NCBI RefSeq assembly: GCF_025949695.1
Contig: NZ_JAPDFL010000001.1
Coordinates: 3,351,501 to 3,415,500 of the forward strand
Source of the DNA: Pararhodobacter zhoushanensis
GTDB taxonomy: Bacteria; Pseudomonadota; Alphaproteobacteria; Rhodobacterales; Rhodobacteraceae
Reading direction: 5' to 3'
DNA length: 64,000 bases
Part shown: positions 51,364-62,553 of the stretch, one piece after another
Position numbering within the stretch: position 1 is the first letter of the stretch
How the letters are laid out: every line of letters begins with the position of its first letter
The notes under the pieces: generated by a model
What the model was told of the DNA's origin: nothing
What the model saw: the letters and a program-made list of their open reading frames with translations, nothing else
Database searches by the model: none
Program-made: the position numbers and the translations under genes

Positions 51364-53220
51364 ATGCGCCGAATTCTGTCTTCCGTTTCCCTGTTGGCCC
51401 TTGGCCTGTCCACCCAGCCTGCCATGGCGCAAGAGTATTACGATCTTGGCACGCTGATCCTCAGCGGCGGGCTGACCCCCATCGAGCAGGCCAATCTTGG
51501 CCGCGCCGTCACCGTCGTCACCGGCGACGAGATCGAAGAGCGCGGCCTGACCACCGTGCAAGAAGCCCTGCGCGCTCTGCCCGGGGTGGCGGTCAACGGC
51601 TCGGGCGACAGCTTCACGCAAGTGCGTATCCGCGGCGGCGAGGCCAATCACACGCTGATCCTGATCGACGGGATCGAGGCGGCGGGCGGTGACGGGGAAT
51701 ACATCCTCAGCGGTCTGGAAACCGCGATGATCGAGCGCATCGAGGTGCTGCGCGGCCCGCAATCGGTGGTCTATGGCTCGAATGCCTCGGCGGGGGTGAT
51801 CAACATCGTCACCCGCCGCGCCACACCCGGCCTGACCCGTGACATCCAGATCGAGACCGGCGCGGCGCATCGGGCAAGCGGGTTCTTTGGCTGGCGCGGT
51901 ACGCGGGGCGGCGTGTCGCTGGCGTTGTCGCATCTCGACGATCAGGGCTACGACAATTCCGGCGATGGCGGCGAACGGGACGGCATCCGCCGCTCGACGG
52001 CGATCCTGTCAGCCGATTACACGCTGAGCGACACGCTGGTGCTGGATGTCACCTTGCGCCGCTCGCGCGAGCATTATGACTTTGACTCGACCAACTGGGC
52101 GGCGACCGATGCCGACGGCTATGTCGTCGATGATCCCACCCAGTACAGCGACCGCGACGAGATGACGGCGGGTCTGGGATTGACCTATACCACGCTCGGC
52201 GGTCGGCTGACGCACCGGGTGTCGCTGGCCACGACGCAGAACAGTCAGGCCAACAATGGCGCGGCCCCCACGGATACGCGCAGCGATGCCGCGCATTACC
52301 GGCTGAGCTTCGGGCTGGATGGCGCGCCGGTCGAGACCTCGGCGCATCTGCTCAACGCGATGGTCGAATGGGAGCGCGATTCGAGCAGCTCGAACCCGCT
52401 CTATGACCGGACCAGCACCTCTTACGCGCTGGAATATCGCGGCGAGATCGGCGGCTGGTCGGTGCAGGCCGGGGCACGCCATGACGACAACAGCGTGTTC
52501 GCGGATGCCAGAACCTGGACGCTTGCGGCGGCCTATGATTTCGGCGGCGGCTGGCGGTTGCATGGCTCGGCGGGCACCGGGGTGGTGAACCCCAGCTATT
52601 TCGAGCTTTACGCCAATGCCTTTGGCTATGTCGGCAACCCCAACCTTGCGCCCGAACGCAACCGCTCGATCGATCTGGGGCTGGAGATGCCCTTGGGCGA
52701 CACCGGCACACTGGATGTGACGGTGTTCCGCGAGGCTCTGACCGATGAGATCACCGCCGTCTCGACGGGACCGGGCAGCTTCAGCTACATCAACCAGACC
52801 GGCGACAGCCTGCGTCACGGGGCCGAGATCAGCGCGCGCACGCAGGTGTCGGACACGCTGTCGCTGCGCGCGGCCTACACCTATCTTCAGGCCGAAAACC
52901 CCGATGGCAGCGTCGAGATCCGCCGCCCGCAGCACGAGCTGGCCCTCGGGGCGAGCTGGGGCTTTGCGCAGGGGCGCGGCAGGCTGAGCGCCGACCTGCG
53001 CCATGTGCGCGGCAATTGGGACACGCAGTTCTGGGGCGCAAATGCCACGGTCGAGCTGCCCGCCTACACCACCGTCGATGTCGCCGCGCAGTATGATCTG
53101 AGCACGCGCATGACGCTGGTCGGACGGGTGTCGAACCTGTTCGACGCCGAGGTGATGGATGTCTGGGGTTACGCAGGACGGGGGCGCGCCGCTTATGTCG
53201 GTCTTCAGGCGCGTTTCTGA
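51364..53220 (+). CDS. btuB: TonB-dependent vitamin B12 outer-membrane receptor
   Basis: A 618-residue receptor. Residues 1-23 are a signal peptide (LLALGLSTQPAMAQ). The plug domain follows with VVTGDEIEERGLTTVQEALR, VLRGPQSVVYGSNASAGVINI and IVTRR; the rest is a 22-strand-type barrel ending in an aromatic residue (YVGLQARF). Length matches BtuB. The riboswitch upstream and the ABC genes downstream mark cobalamin as the substrate. Start ATG 51364, preceded by GGGGGT. Its end overlaps the next gene by 26 bases. Confidence 0.92.
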   Translation: MRRILSSVSLLALGLSTQPAMAQEYYDLGTLILSGGLTPIEQANLGRAVTVVTGDEIEERGLTTVQEALRALPGVAVNGSGDSFTQVRIRGGEANHTLILIDGIEAAGGDGEYILSGLETAMIERIEVLRGPQSVVYGSNASAGVINIVTRRATPGLTRDIQIETGAAHRASGFFGWRGTRGGVSLALSHLDDQGYDNSGDGGERDGIRRSTAILSADYTLSDTLVLDVTLRRSREHYDFDSTNWAATDADGYVVDDPTQYSDRDEMTAGLGLTYTTLGGRLTHRVSLATTQNSQANNGAAPTDTRSDAAHYRLSFGLDGAPVETSAHLLNAMVEWERDSSSSNPLYDRTSTSYALEYRGEIGGWSVQAGARHDDNSVFADARTWTLAAAYDFGGGWRLHGSAGTGVVNPSYFELYANAFGYVGNPNLAPERNRSIDLGLEMPLGDTGTLDVTVFREALTDEITAVSTGPGSFSYINQTGDSLRHGAEISARTQVSDTLSLRAAYTYLQAENPDGSVEIRRPQHELALGASWGFAQGRGRLSADLRHVRGNWDTQFWGANATVELPAYTTVDVAAQYDLSTRMTLVGRVSNLFDAEVMDVWGYAGRGRAAYVGLQARF

Positions 53221-54055
53221 GGCGTTGGCTCTGGTGTTGGCCCTTGCCGTTCCGGCAGGGGCGCAGCCCCCGGAGGCGCCGCGCCGGGTGGTGTCGATGA
53301 ACCTGTGCACCGACCAGCTGGCCCTGATGCTGGCGGCGCCGGGGCAGCTGGTTTCGGTCAGCTATCTGGCGCAGGACGGTGTCGTTGCCCCGCTGCAAGA
53401 GGCCGCGCGCGCCCTGCCCGCCAATCATGGGCTGGCCGAAGAGGTCTACCTGCTGCAGCCGGACCTCGTGCTGGCCGGGCGGTATTCGACGGTCGCAACC
53501 GTCGCGATGCTGCAGCGCCTCGGCGTGCCTGTGATCCGGTTCGAGCCTGAGAACAGCCTTGATGACGTCGAAGCCTCGCTGGCACAGATGGGGGCCGCGC
53601 TGGGGCGCGACGCCGAAGCCCAAGCGGTCATCGCCCGTTTCCGCCAGGACCGTGCGCTGCTCGCCACCCATGCCGCGCAGGTCCGCGCCGGGGCCGAGGG
53701 ACCGCGCGCGGTGCTCTATTCCGCGCGGGGCTGGACCGGCGGGTCAGAAACCCTGTCCGGTGACATCCTGCGCGCCGCCGGGCTGCGCAATCTCGCTGAC
53801 GAGCTGGGCCTCGCGTGGGGGGGCATGGTTGCCCTCGAATCCCTGCTGATCGCCGATCCGGACCGGCTGATCCTTGGCCAGCCGGGCCACAGCCCCGAAG
53901 GCTGGTCCGAGGCGCGCGCGCTGCTTCACCATCCGGCCCTGCGCCACAGCCGCGCCTACGCTACGGGCGTCACCGCGAATGACCGGGACTGGGTCTGCGG
54001 TACGCCGTATGTTCTGGGCGCGATTGCCCGGCTGATCGACGGGACGGCACCATGA
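53195..54055 (+). CDS. btuF: Periplasmic cobalamin-binding protein (BtuF-like)
   Basis: A 286-residue class III binding protein with a signal peptide of about 23 residues (SEALALVLALAVPAGAQ). The mature N-terminus RRVVSMNLCTDQLALMLA is that of BtuF/HutB-like proteins; LQPDLVLAGRYST and DVEASLAQMGAALGRDAEA follow. It passes cobalamin to the FecCD-type permease. The start ATG 53195 lies inside the btuB 3' end in another frame, and the gene overlaps the permease gene by four bases. Substrate taken from the riboswitch context. Confidence 0.87.
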   Translation: MSVFRRVSEALALVLALAVPAGAQPPEAPRRVVSMNLCTDQLALMLAAPGQLVSVSYLAQDGVVAPLQEAARALPANHGLAEEVYLLQPDLVLAGRYSTVATVAMLQRLGVPVIRFEPENSLDDVEASLAQMGAALGRDAEAQAVIARFRQDRALLATHAAQVRAGAEGPRAVLYSARGWTGGSETLSGDILRAAGLRNLADELGLAWGGMVALESLLIADPDRLILGQPGHSPEGWSEARALLHHPALRHSRAYATGVTANDRDWVCGTPYVLGAIARLIDGTAP

Positions 54056-55041
54056 ACAGACTGCTGACCCCTGCCCTTGTGATCCTCGTCATCCTGCTGA
54101 TGCTTGCCTCGATTCTGATCGGTCCCGCTGCGGTGCCGGTCGGTGACAGCCTTGCGGCGCTGATCCGGGGCGACGGCGGGCCGCTGACACTGGTGATGCG
54201 CGAGCTGCGATTGCCGCGCGCGGTGCTGGCCGCGACCATCGGTGCCGGGCTTGGCCTGTCGGGCGCGGTGATGCAGGGCTATCTGCGCAACCCGCTTGCC
54301 GAGCCGGGCCTGCTGGGCGTCTCGGGCGCGGCGGCGCTTGGTGCGGTTCTGGCGCTGCAAACCGGGCTGGCGGCGGCAATGGCGCTGGCCCTGCCGCTCT
54401 CGGGCCTTGCCGGGGCGTTCACCGCCGTTCTGGTGCTGGCACTGTTGGCCGGGCCGTCTGGCGGCGCGCTGACGTTGATCCTTGCAGGGATCGGGGTCTC
54501 GGCCCTGTCCGGGGCCGGGCTGGCGCTGGTGCTGAACCTGTCGCCCGATCCCTTCGCCGCGCAGGAGATCGTGTTCTGGTTGATGGGCTCACTGGCCGAC
54601 CGATCCTGGAGCCATGTCGCCCTTGCCCTGCCCTTTATCGTCGTGGGCTGTGCGGTGCTGCTGACACAAGCTCAAGCCCTGTCAGCCCTGACGCTGGGCG
54701 AGGAGGCGGCGGCTTCCATGGGCGTGAACCTTGGCCGCCTGCGGGTGGTGGTGCTGCTGGGCACCGCCGCCGTGGTCGGCGCATCCACGGCGGTCGCCGG
54801 GTCCATCGGCTTCATCGGCCTGATGGTGCCGCATATCCTGCGCCGCGTCACACGGGGCAATCCCGCGCGTCTGCTGCCCGTATCAGCCCTTGGCGGGGCG
54901 GCACTGCTGCTGGCCGCCGACATCGCCGTGCGCCTGATCCTTCCCGGTCGCGACCTGAAACTGGGCGTGCTGCTGGCCATCCTCGGCGCGCCGTTTTTCC
55001 TGATGCTCATCCTGCGCACCCGTTTTGCGCAAAACGCCTGA
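54052..55041 (+). CDS. btuC: FecCD-family ABC permease (BtuC-like)
   Basis: A 329-residue inner-membrane permease with about nine to ten spans. FecCD blocks LRLPRAVLAATIGAGLGLSGAVMQGYLRNPLAEPGLLGVSGAA (in outline), FWLMGSLADRSW, and GSIGFIGLMVPHILRRVTRGN are present. Together with the ATPase at 56057 it forms the importer. Overlaps btuF by ATGA. Eight bases separate it from the unknown gene. Confidence 0.9.
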   Translation: MNRLLTPALVILVILLMLASILIGPAAVPVGDSLAALIRGDGGPLTLVMRELRLPRAVLAATIGAGLGLSGAVMQGYLRNPLAEPGLLGVSGAAALGAVLALQTGLAAAMALALPLSGLAGAFTAVLVLALLAGPSGGALTLILAGIGVSALSGAGLALVLNLSPDPFAAQEIVFWLMGSLADRSWSHVALALPFIVVGCAVLLTQAQALSALTLGEEAAASMGVNLGRLRVVVLLGTAAVVGASTAVAGSIGFIGLMVPHILRRVTRGNPARLLPVSALGGAALLLAADIAVRLILPGRDLKLGVLLAILGAPFFLMLILRTRFAQNA

Positions 55042-55049
55042 GGTCCGTC

Positions 55050-56060
55050 ATGAACCTGACTGCAACCCTTTCCCTGCTCGACCGCCAGCTCGCCGATCCT
55101 GCCACCGGCTGGTCGATGGGCTCTTTTGGTGCCATCGCCGAGTTCCGTCACGATCCGGGCGAACCTGCGCAGACCGGCCCGCTGATGCGGGTAACGGCAC
55201 GCGGCGGCGTCCAGTTGTCTCTGCCGCCCGAGCTGCACCCGGTCGCCTGCGAGACGCTCTCGCCGCGCGCCGGTCTTTGGGGGCAGGCGCTGATGCTGTG
55301 CCTGCCGACCGAACTTTCGGCGATGAGCCGCCGCGCGGGTCTGACCGAACTTGGCCCCGACCGCGCCGCCCTGCGCCCGCAGGACCGTGACGCCGTGCTC
55401 TTTGACATGGGTCTGGCACAGCCGCAGGTGGATTTTTGTATCCGCACCGCTGATCCTGCCCTGCTCAAGACGCTGCGGGCCGCGGTCGGGCAATCGCTGA
55501 TGACGCCGGGAAATCCGGCGATGGCCGCGATCCTTGCCGCGCATCCGCACCGCATTGCCCTGACGCGGCTGGGCCGGGTCGAGGTCTTCCAGAAGATCGG
55601 CGGCCCCGATACCGGCGGCGTCTCGCCCGCCGGGCCGCACACCCATGTGCTGCCGCAACTGCTGCGCGCCGGGCGCACGCATTCGGCCAATCAGGCGATC
55701 CCGGCAGGGCTGGTGCCCTGCGCCGGGCTGTATCCTGCCAGCCCCTTCACCACCGGCGAAGGGCGCGAAAAGCCCTATGATCCCGAGGCGGCCCGCGCCT
55801 GGGCGTGGCTCTATGAGCGGTTCGGCCCCGCCGATCTGGTTCTGCTCAAGGCGGAACTGACGCAGCATCTGCGCGCCGGGGTCAGCCCGGATGTGCTGAT
55901 CCTTCCCGATGGGCGCGAACAGCGCCGCGCGTTGCGGGTGGGTCTGCGTCAGGCCGCGCGGGACGCGGAGCTGGACGAGGCGCTGGTGCGCGCCTGGGCG
56001 CTGGCCCATGACGGCGGCGTCGAAGCGATCGAGGACACCCCCGAAAGGCTGGGCCATTGA
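55050..56060 (+). CDS. Unknown protein encoded inside the B12 transport operon
   Basis: A 336-residue soluble protein without signal peptide or membrane span. I do not recognise a characterised family, though similar proteins of unknown function (possibly the family labelled DUF6925) occur beside such transporters in alphaproteobacteria. Notable conserved-looking segments are HPVACETLSPRAGLWGQALMLCLP, LFDMGLAQPQVDFCIRT, GPHTHVLPQLLRAGRTHS and IPAGLVPCAGLYPASPF (quoted in part). The His/Cys/Arg-rich middle could bind metal or a corrinoid. It sits between the permease and ATPase genes and its stop overlaps the ATPase start, so it is made with the importer. Confidence 0.8.
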   Translation: MNLTATLSLLDRQLADPATGWSMGSFGAIAEFRHDPGEPAQTGPLMRVTARGGVQLSLPPELHPVACETLSPRAGLWGQALMLCLPTELSAMSRRAGLTELGPDRAALRPQDRDAVLFDMGLAQPQVDFCIRTADPALLKTLRAAVGQSLMTPGNPAMAAILAAHPHRIALTRLGRVEVFQKIGGPDTGGVSPAGPHTHVLPQLLRAGRTHSANQAIPAGLVPCAGLYPASPFTTGEGREKPYDPEAARAWAWLYERFGPADLVLLKAELTQHLRAGVSPDVLILPDGREQRRALRVGLRQAARDAELDEALVRAWALAHDGGVEAIEDTPERLGH

Positions 56061-56830
56061 CGCCGCCGCTTCTCGACATCGCGGGTCTCGGCGTCGCCCG
56101 GCGCGGGCGCACAACGCTGTCGGGTGTCAACCTGTCCGTCGGGCCCGGCGAATGCGTCGGACTGATCGGGCCGAATGGCGCGGGAAAGACCACGCTTCTG
56201 CAGGCAGCGCTGGGGTTGATCCGTCATCAAGGCCACTCGTCGCTGACCGCCATGCCCCCGTCGCAACGCGCGCTGCACGCGGCGTTCCTGCCGCAAACGC
56301 GCACCGTGGCCTGGCCGATGCCGGTGCGCGATCTCGTGGCGCTGGGTCTGCTGCCCCACCGGTCGCGCAAGGCTACCCTGCCCCGCGACACAGCCCACCT
56401 GGTCGACGATGTGCTGGCCGCGCTGGATCTGGGCGATTTCGCGGATCGAACCGCTACGGAGCTTTCGGGCGGCGAACTCGCCCGCGTCCTGCTGGCCCGG
56501 GTTCTGGTGCAGCGCACGCCGTTGATTCTGGCCGATGAATCGACCGCCGGACTGGACCTTGCCCAGCAGATCGCGCTGATGGGGCGGCTGCGACAGCTGG
56601 CCAGCGCCGGTCGCGGTATTCTCGTCTCGCTGCACGATCTTGGACTGGCCGCGCGCTTTTGCACCCGGCTTGTCTTGATGCAGCAGGGCCAGATCGTCGC
56701 CGACGACATCCCCCACCGCGTGCTGACGCCTGAGCGCATGGCCTCGGTCTTCGGGCTGGCGGCTACTTACGTCGACACGCCGGAAGGCCCGTTTCTGGTG
56801 CCCCTCGCGCTCTCGGATCGTGCGACATGA
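56057..56830 (+). CDS. btuD: ABC transporter ATPase (BtuD/FecE-like)
   Basis: A 257-residue ATPase. Walker A GPNGAGKTTLL, Q-loop FLPQTRTVAWPM, signature LSGGELARVLLARVL, Walker B LILADESTAGLD, switch SLHDLGLAA. Walker B has DES where most have DEP. It energises BtuC. The start is TTG at 56057, making a TTGA overlap with the stop of the unknown gene; no better start precedes the first strand. Its own stop overlaps the ATG of the exbB-like remnant. Confidence 0.9.
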   Translation: MTPPLLDIAGLGVARRGRTTLSGVNLSVGPGECVGLIGPNGAGKTTLLQAALGLIRHQGHSSLTAMPPSQRALHAAFLPQTRTVAWPMPVRDLVALGLLPHRSRKATLPRDTAHLVDDVLAALDLGDFADRTATELSGGELARVLLARVLVQRTPLILADESTAGLDLAQQIALMGRLRQLASAGRGILVSLHDLGLAARFCTRLVLMQQGQIVADDIPHRVLTPERMASVFGLAATYVDTPEGPFLVPLALSDRAT

Positions 56831-57080
56831 CACGGCTTGAACCCCTTCAGGACCTCATCAACCGGGGCGGGCCGGTCATGGCGCGTCTGGCTCTGCTGTC
56901 CGTGCACATACGGACGGTCATCGTGTGGTAAACACTGACGCTCTGGCGGCACGGCGCGTTCTTTCACCACGCGGCGCGGGTTGCCGCCGACCGCTGTGCC
57001 CGGAACCTGCGTTCCAATCCTGGCGGTGCCGCTGCACCCTCACCCAGGCGAGAAACGACAGGTTCCGCTTGAAGGCCAGC
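56827..57080 (+). pseudogene. Possible decayed exbB (TonB-system proton channel)
   Basis: An ATG at 56827 overlaps the ATPase stop (ATGA) and reads MTRLEPLQDLINRGGPVM, then ARLALLSVHIRTVIVW, before a stop at 56929. The start resembles the N-terminus of ExbB/TolQ proteins, where GGPV is followed by a hydrophobic span. After the stop the same frame continues with TLTLWRHGAFFHHAARVAAD up to about 57080, again ExbB-like. A btu operon with a TonB-dependent receptor is a natural home for exbB. Similarity is short, and the assignment is tentative. Confidence 0.35.
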
Positions 57081-57230
57081 GCCAGCGGTACGGAGAAAAA
57101 ACGGAAGGGCAAGGATGTCTTCCCCCACGTCCGCCCCCCGAAACACACTCTCAAGCCGGGCCGGGTGTCGACAGCCCCCCGGTCAGTTTGGTTTGGACAT
57201 CAAGAACGTGGCGACACGCTGACCGGTTTG
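57081..57230. other. Remainder of the gap before the hybrid kinase
   Basis: Together with the exbB-like remnant this makes a gap of about 400 bases between the btu operon and the convergent histidine kinase. No terminator hairpin with a T-run, repeat or gene is evident. Confidence 0.5.
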
Positions 57231-60428
<3,198 letters not shown>

Positions 60429-60473
60429 GAGGATCTCTTCTTTCTGCCTGACGTCCGTCGAAGATACACACAA

Positions 60474-61125
60474 GTCTCCAGTCCGACTGATTCAAAACGA
60501 CTATCGCGGCAGTGTGGCGGGATTGTGCCGACGTAGCCCGGCATGCACGAAGCCCCAGTTGCCAGCACTTCATCGCAGCGTGTCGTCAGACGGGGTGTGC
60601 CGAATCTTCCGCAACATCTTGCTCGCGCGAACCGTCATCATCGCGGGTCTTCAAGAGCCTGCCGTGGACCTTCACCGGTCAGGCGGGCAGTGTCGCCGGA
60701 TGACTGGCGCGCCCTGAGAGGTGAGCATCCCCTTGGTGGGTTCTCAGACGAAGCCCTCGTAAAACCCGCGATTCCCGGTGGAGATCAGCCCAATGCGCAG
60801 ACGAAAGTGGGCGAGCGAACCTCGGCTCAGGGCCGCGACTGCCAGCAGTTCCCGTCAACGGAAGAAGTGTCTGCGGGCGCAGGTGCAAGATGTGGCGTTC
60901 CGCCACCGACCTCGTTCGTCGTAGCGCCGAATGACCGGCCTCAATGCGCCCGACGTCGCTTTAAGGATGACAGACTCACGCCTCGATGAGTGCGTAATAT
61001 CCCCAATAGCCTGTGCCCCCGATGTCTGGTCGGGGCGGCGGCTGTTTGGCGGGGTATTTTTTGCGTGAAGCCTGGGCGGGCTTTCTTCGTGACGCACATA
61101 GCTTGCGCCAAGCGTCTGATTTTAC
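60474..61125. other. Gap upstream of the hybrid kinase
   Basis: About 650 bases with no supported gene. Apparent frames lack ribosome sites and motifs. Near the right end GAAGCCTGGGCGGGCTTTCTTC (61069-61090) forms a weak hairpin close to the 3' side of tRNA-Pro. The kinase promoter presumably lies in 60430-60600. Confidence 0.5.
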
Positions 61126-61202
61126 TGGTCGGAGTGAGAGGATTCGAACCTCCGGCCCCTGCCTCCCGAAGACAGTGCTCTACCAAGCTGAGCTACACTC
61201 CG
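61126..61202 (-). tRNA. tRNA-Pro (CGG anticodon)
   Basis: On the minus strand the cloverleaf starts CGGAGTGTAGCTCAGC and ends CACTCCGACCA, with CCA encoded. The anticodon stem-loop CTGTC-TTCGGGA-GGCAG gives anticodon CGG. The acceptor begins with the C1-G72 pair usual for bacterial tRNA-Pro. 77 bases. Confidence 0.95.
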
Positions 61203-61257
61203 ACCGTGAGCGGGTGATTAGCCCGCCCTGCGGGGGTTTGCAAGGGGCTTCAGCACC

Positions 61258-62268
61258 TCATGAGCCACTGTTTTCCGGCATCGGTTCAAGCTCTTCCATC
61301 ACGATCGGACGCGGAGCCGACACGGATTCGTTGCGCATGCGGGTTTGCTGCACCGGGCGGTTGGCCGACACATTGCGCCGCGATTCGCGGAACACGATAT
61401 AAAGCCCTGACGCAATGATCAGCGTGGCCCCGACGACGGTTGCCCGCTTTGGCGCCTCGCCAAACAAAAGCGCGCCGTAAAGCGCCGCCCAGATGATCTG
61501 CGAGTATTGCATCGGCGCGACCAAAGCGGCCTCGGCCCGACGGTATGCGCCGATGGTCAGCGTCATCGCGATCAACGCGAGCGTTGCAATGACGCCGACA
61601 AGCGCCAGATCGCCCAGCTGCATCGGCACATAGACGGCCGGCAGAAGCATCGCCATCACGATCACATTGGCCAGCATCGGATATAGCAACAGCACGGCCG
61701 CACGCTCGTCGCGGCCTATCTTGCGCACGATGACGCCGTTCATCGCCGCCGTCATCGCTGAAACCAGCGCCGCGACATGACCCGGCCCCAAGGGTGCCGC
61801 GCCCGGCTGGAGCACCACCAGCACGCCGCACAGGCCAACGACCACGGCCAGACCCCGGTGTAGACCGACCCGCTCGCCCAGCATCGGAATCGCCAACAGG
61901 GTGATGAGCAAAGGCGAGGCGAAGAGCACGGCATAGACCTGCGCCAAAGGCAGCACGGTGAAAGCGTAAAACGCACCACCGGCCGAGGCGACAACACAGG
62001 CTGTCCGGGCCAGTGACCACCACGGATGGACCGCGCGCAGGGTGCCCGGCTCGGGATCGCGGATCAGAATGACGACCAGCAGCGGGAAGCTCAACAGACC
62101 CATGTAGAACATGATCTGAAAAACGCTGTATGTCTCACCGAGGATCCGGATCAGAACGTCATGGGTGGCGTATAGCGCGAACCCCAGCAGCGCCATCAAA
62201 GGTCCGATCGGACCCGAGGGCGCGCGCTCTGGGGTCATGGCGGTCGGGGCTGTCATCGGCGGGTCCAT
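61258..62268 (-). CDS. DMT-superfamily (EamA) permease
   Basis: A 336-residue protein with ten membrane spans in two EamA repeats. First repeat: GFALYATHDVLIRILGETY, FQIMFYMGLLSFPLLVVILI, and LAQVYAVLFASPLLITLLAIPMLGERVG (in outline). Second: LVSAMTAAMNGVIVRKIG, and MQYSQIIWAALYGALLFGE, AAT-type VVGATLIIASGLYIVFRES. The C-terminal 35 residues are polar. Members export amino acids, metabolites or drugs; the solute is unknown. Start ATG 62268. Confidence 0.9.
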   Translation of the reverse strand: MDPPMTAPTAMTPERAPSGPIGPLMALLGFALYATHDVLIRILGETYSVFQIMFYMGLLSFPLLVVILIRDPEPGTLRAVHPWWSLARTACVVASAGGAFYAFTVLPLAQVYAVLFASPLLITLLAIPMLGERVGLHRGLAVVVGLCGVLVVLQPGAAPLGPGHVAALVSAMTAAMNGVIVRKIGRDERAAVLLLYPMLANVIVMAMLLPAVYVPMQLGDLALVGVIATLALIAMTLTIGAYRRAEAALVAPMQYSQIIWAALYGALLFGEAPKRATVVGATLIIASGLYIVFRESRRNVSANRPVQQTRMRNESVSAPRPIVMEELEPMPENSGS

Positions 62269-62380
62269 TTCACTGTTTGCGCCACCAGCCTAAACCGCCC
62301 CGCTCTGACGCCGCAAGGGAGGGGATCGGCGCAAGGGGGGCTTTCCGCCCCCTCTTTGGCTGACGCCAAATTCACCCCCC

Positions 62381-62530
62381 GAGGATATTTCCAGACAGAA
62401 AATGCACCGTTAACGAAACCCTAATTCGCGCATTTTCTGTCTGAAAATATCCTCCAGGAGGGTTCGGGAGGATGGAAAATCCTCCCGAGCGGGTGCGGGT
62501 GGCAACCCGCGCGGGCCGAGGGGGCTCGAC
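62381..62530. repeat. Long inverted repeat and hairpin array
   Basis: A 25-base arm at 62381-62405 (GAGGATATTTCCAGACAGAA, then AATGC) is the near-perfect inverse of 62430-62454 (one mismatch), with a 24-base loop containing GTTAACGAAACCCTAA. GC hairpins follow: CGGGAGGATGGAAAATCCTCCCG-type (about 62468-62490), GCGGGTGGCAACCCGC and GGGGGCTCGACGCCCCC. It lies downstream of pheT and upstream of the DMT gene. The GGATATTT-x4-GACAGA unit also occurs at 29917-29936. Confidence 0.75.
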
Positions 62531-62553
62531 GCCCCCCGAGGCCCGCCCTCGCC

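Noticed and set aside
60990..61402. Open frames across tRNA-Pro resembling frequent database proteins
   Set aside because: Their recognisable segment is simply the antisense translation of the tRNA gene at 61126-61202.
62411..62426. GTTAACGAAACCCTAA resembles a CtrA site (GTTAA-N7-TTAA)
   Set aside because: One mismatch, located in the loop of a repeat element rather than a clear promoter; not enough to call a site.
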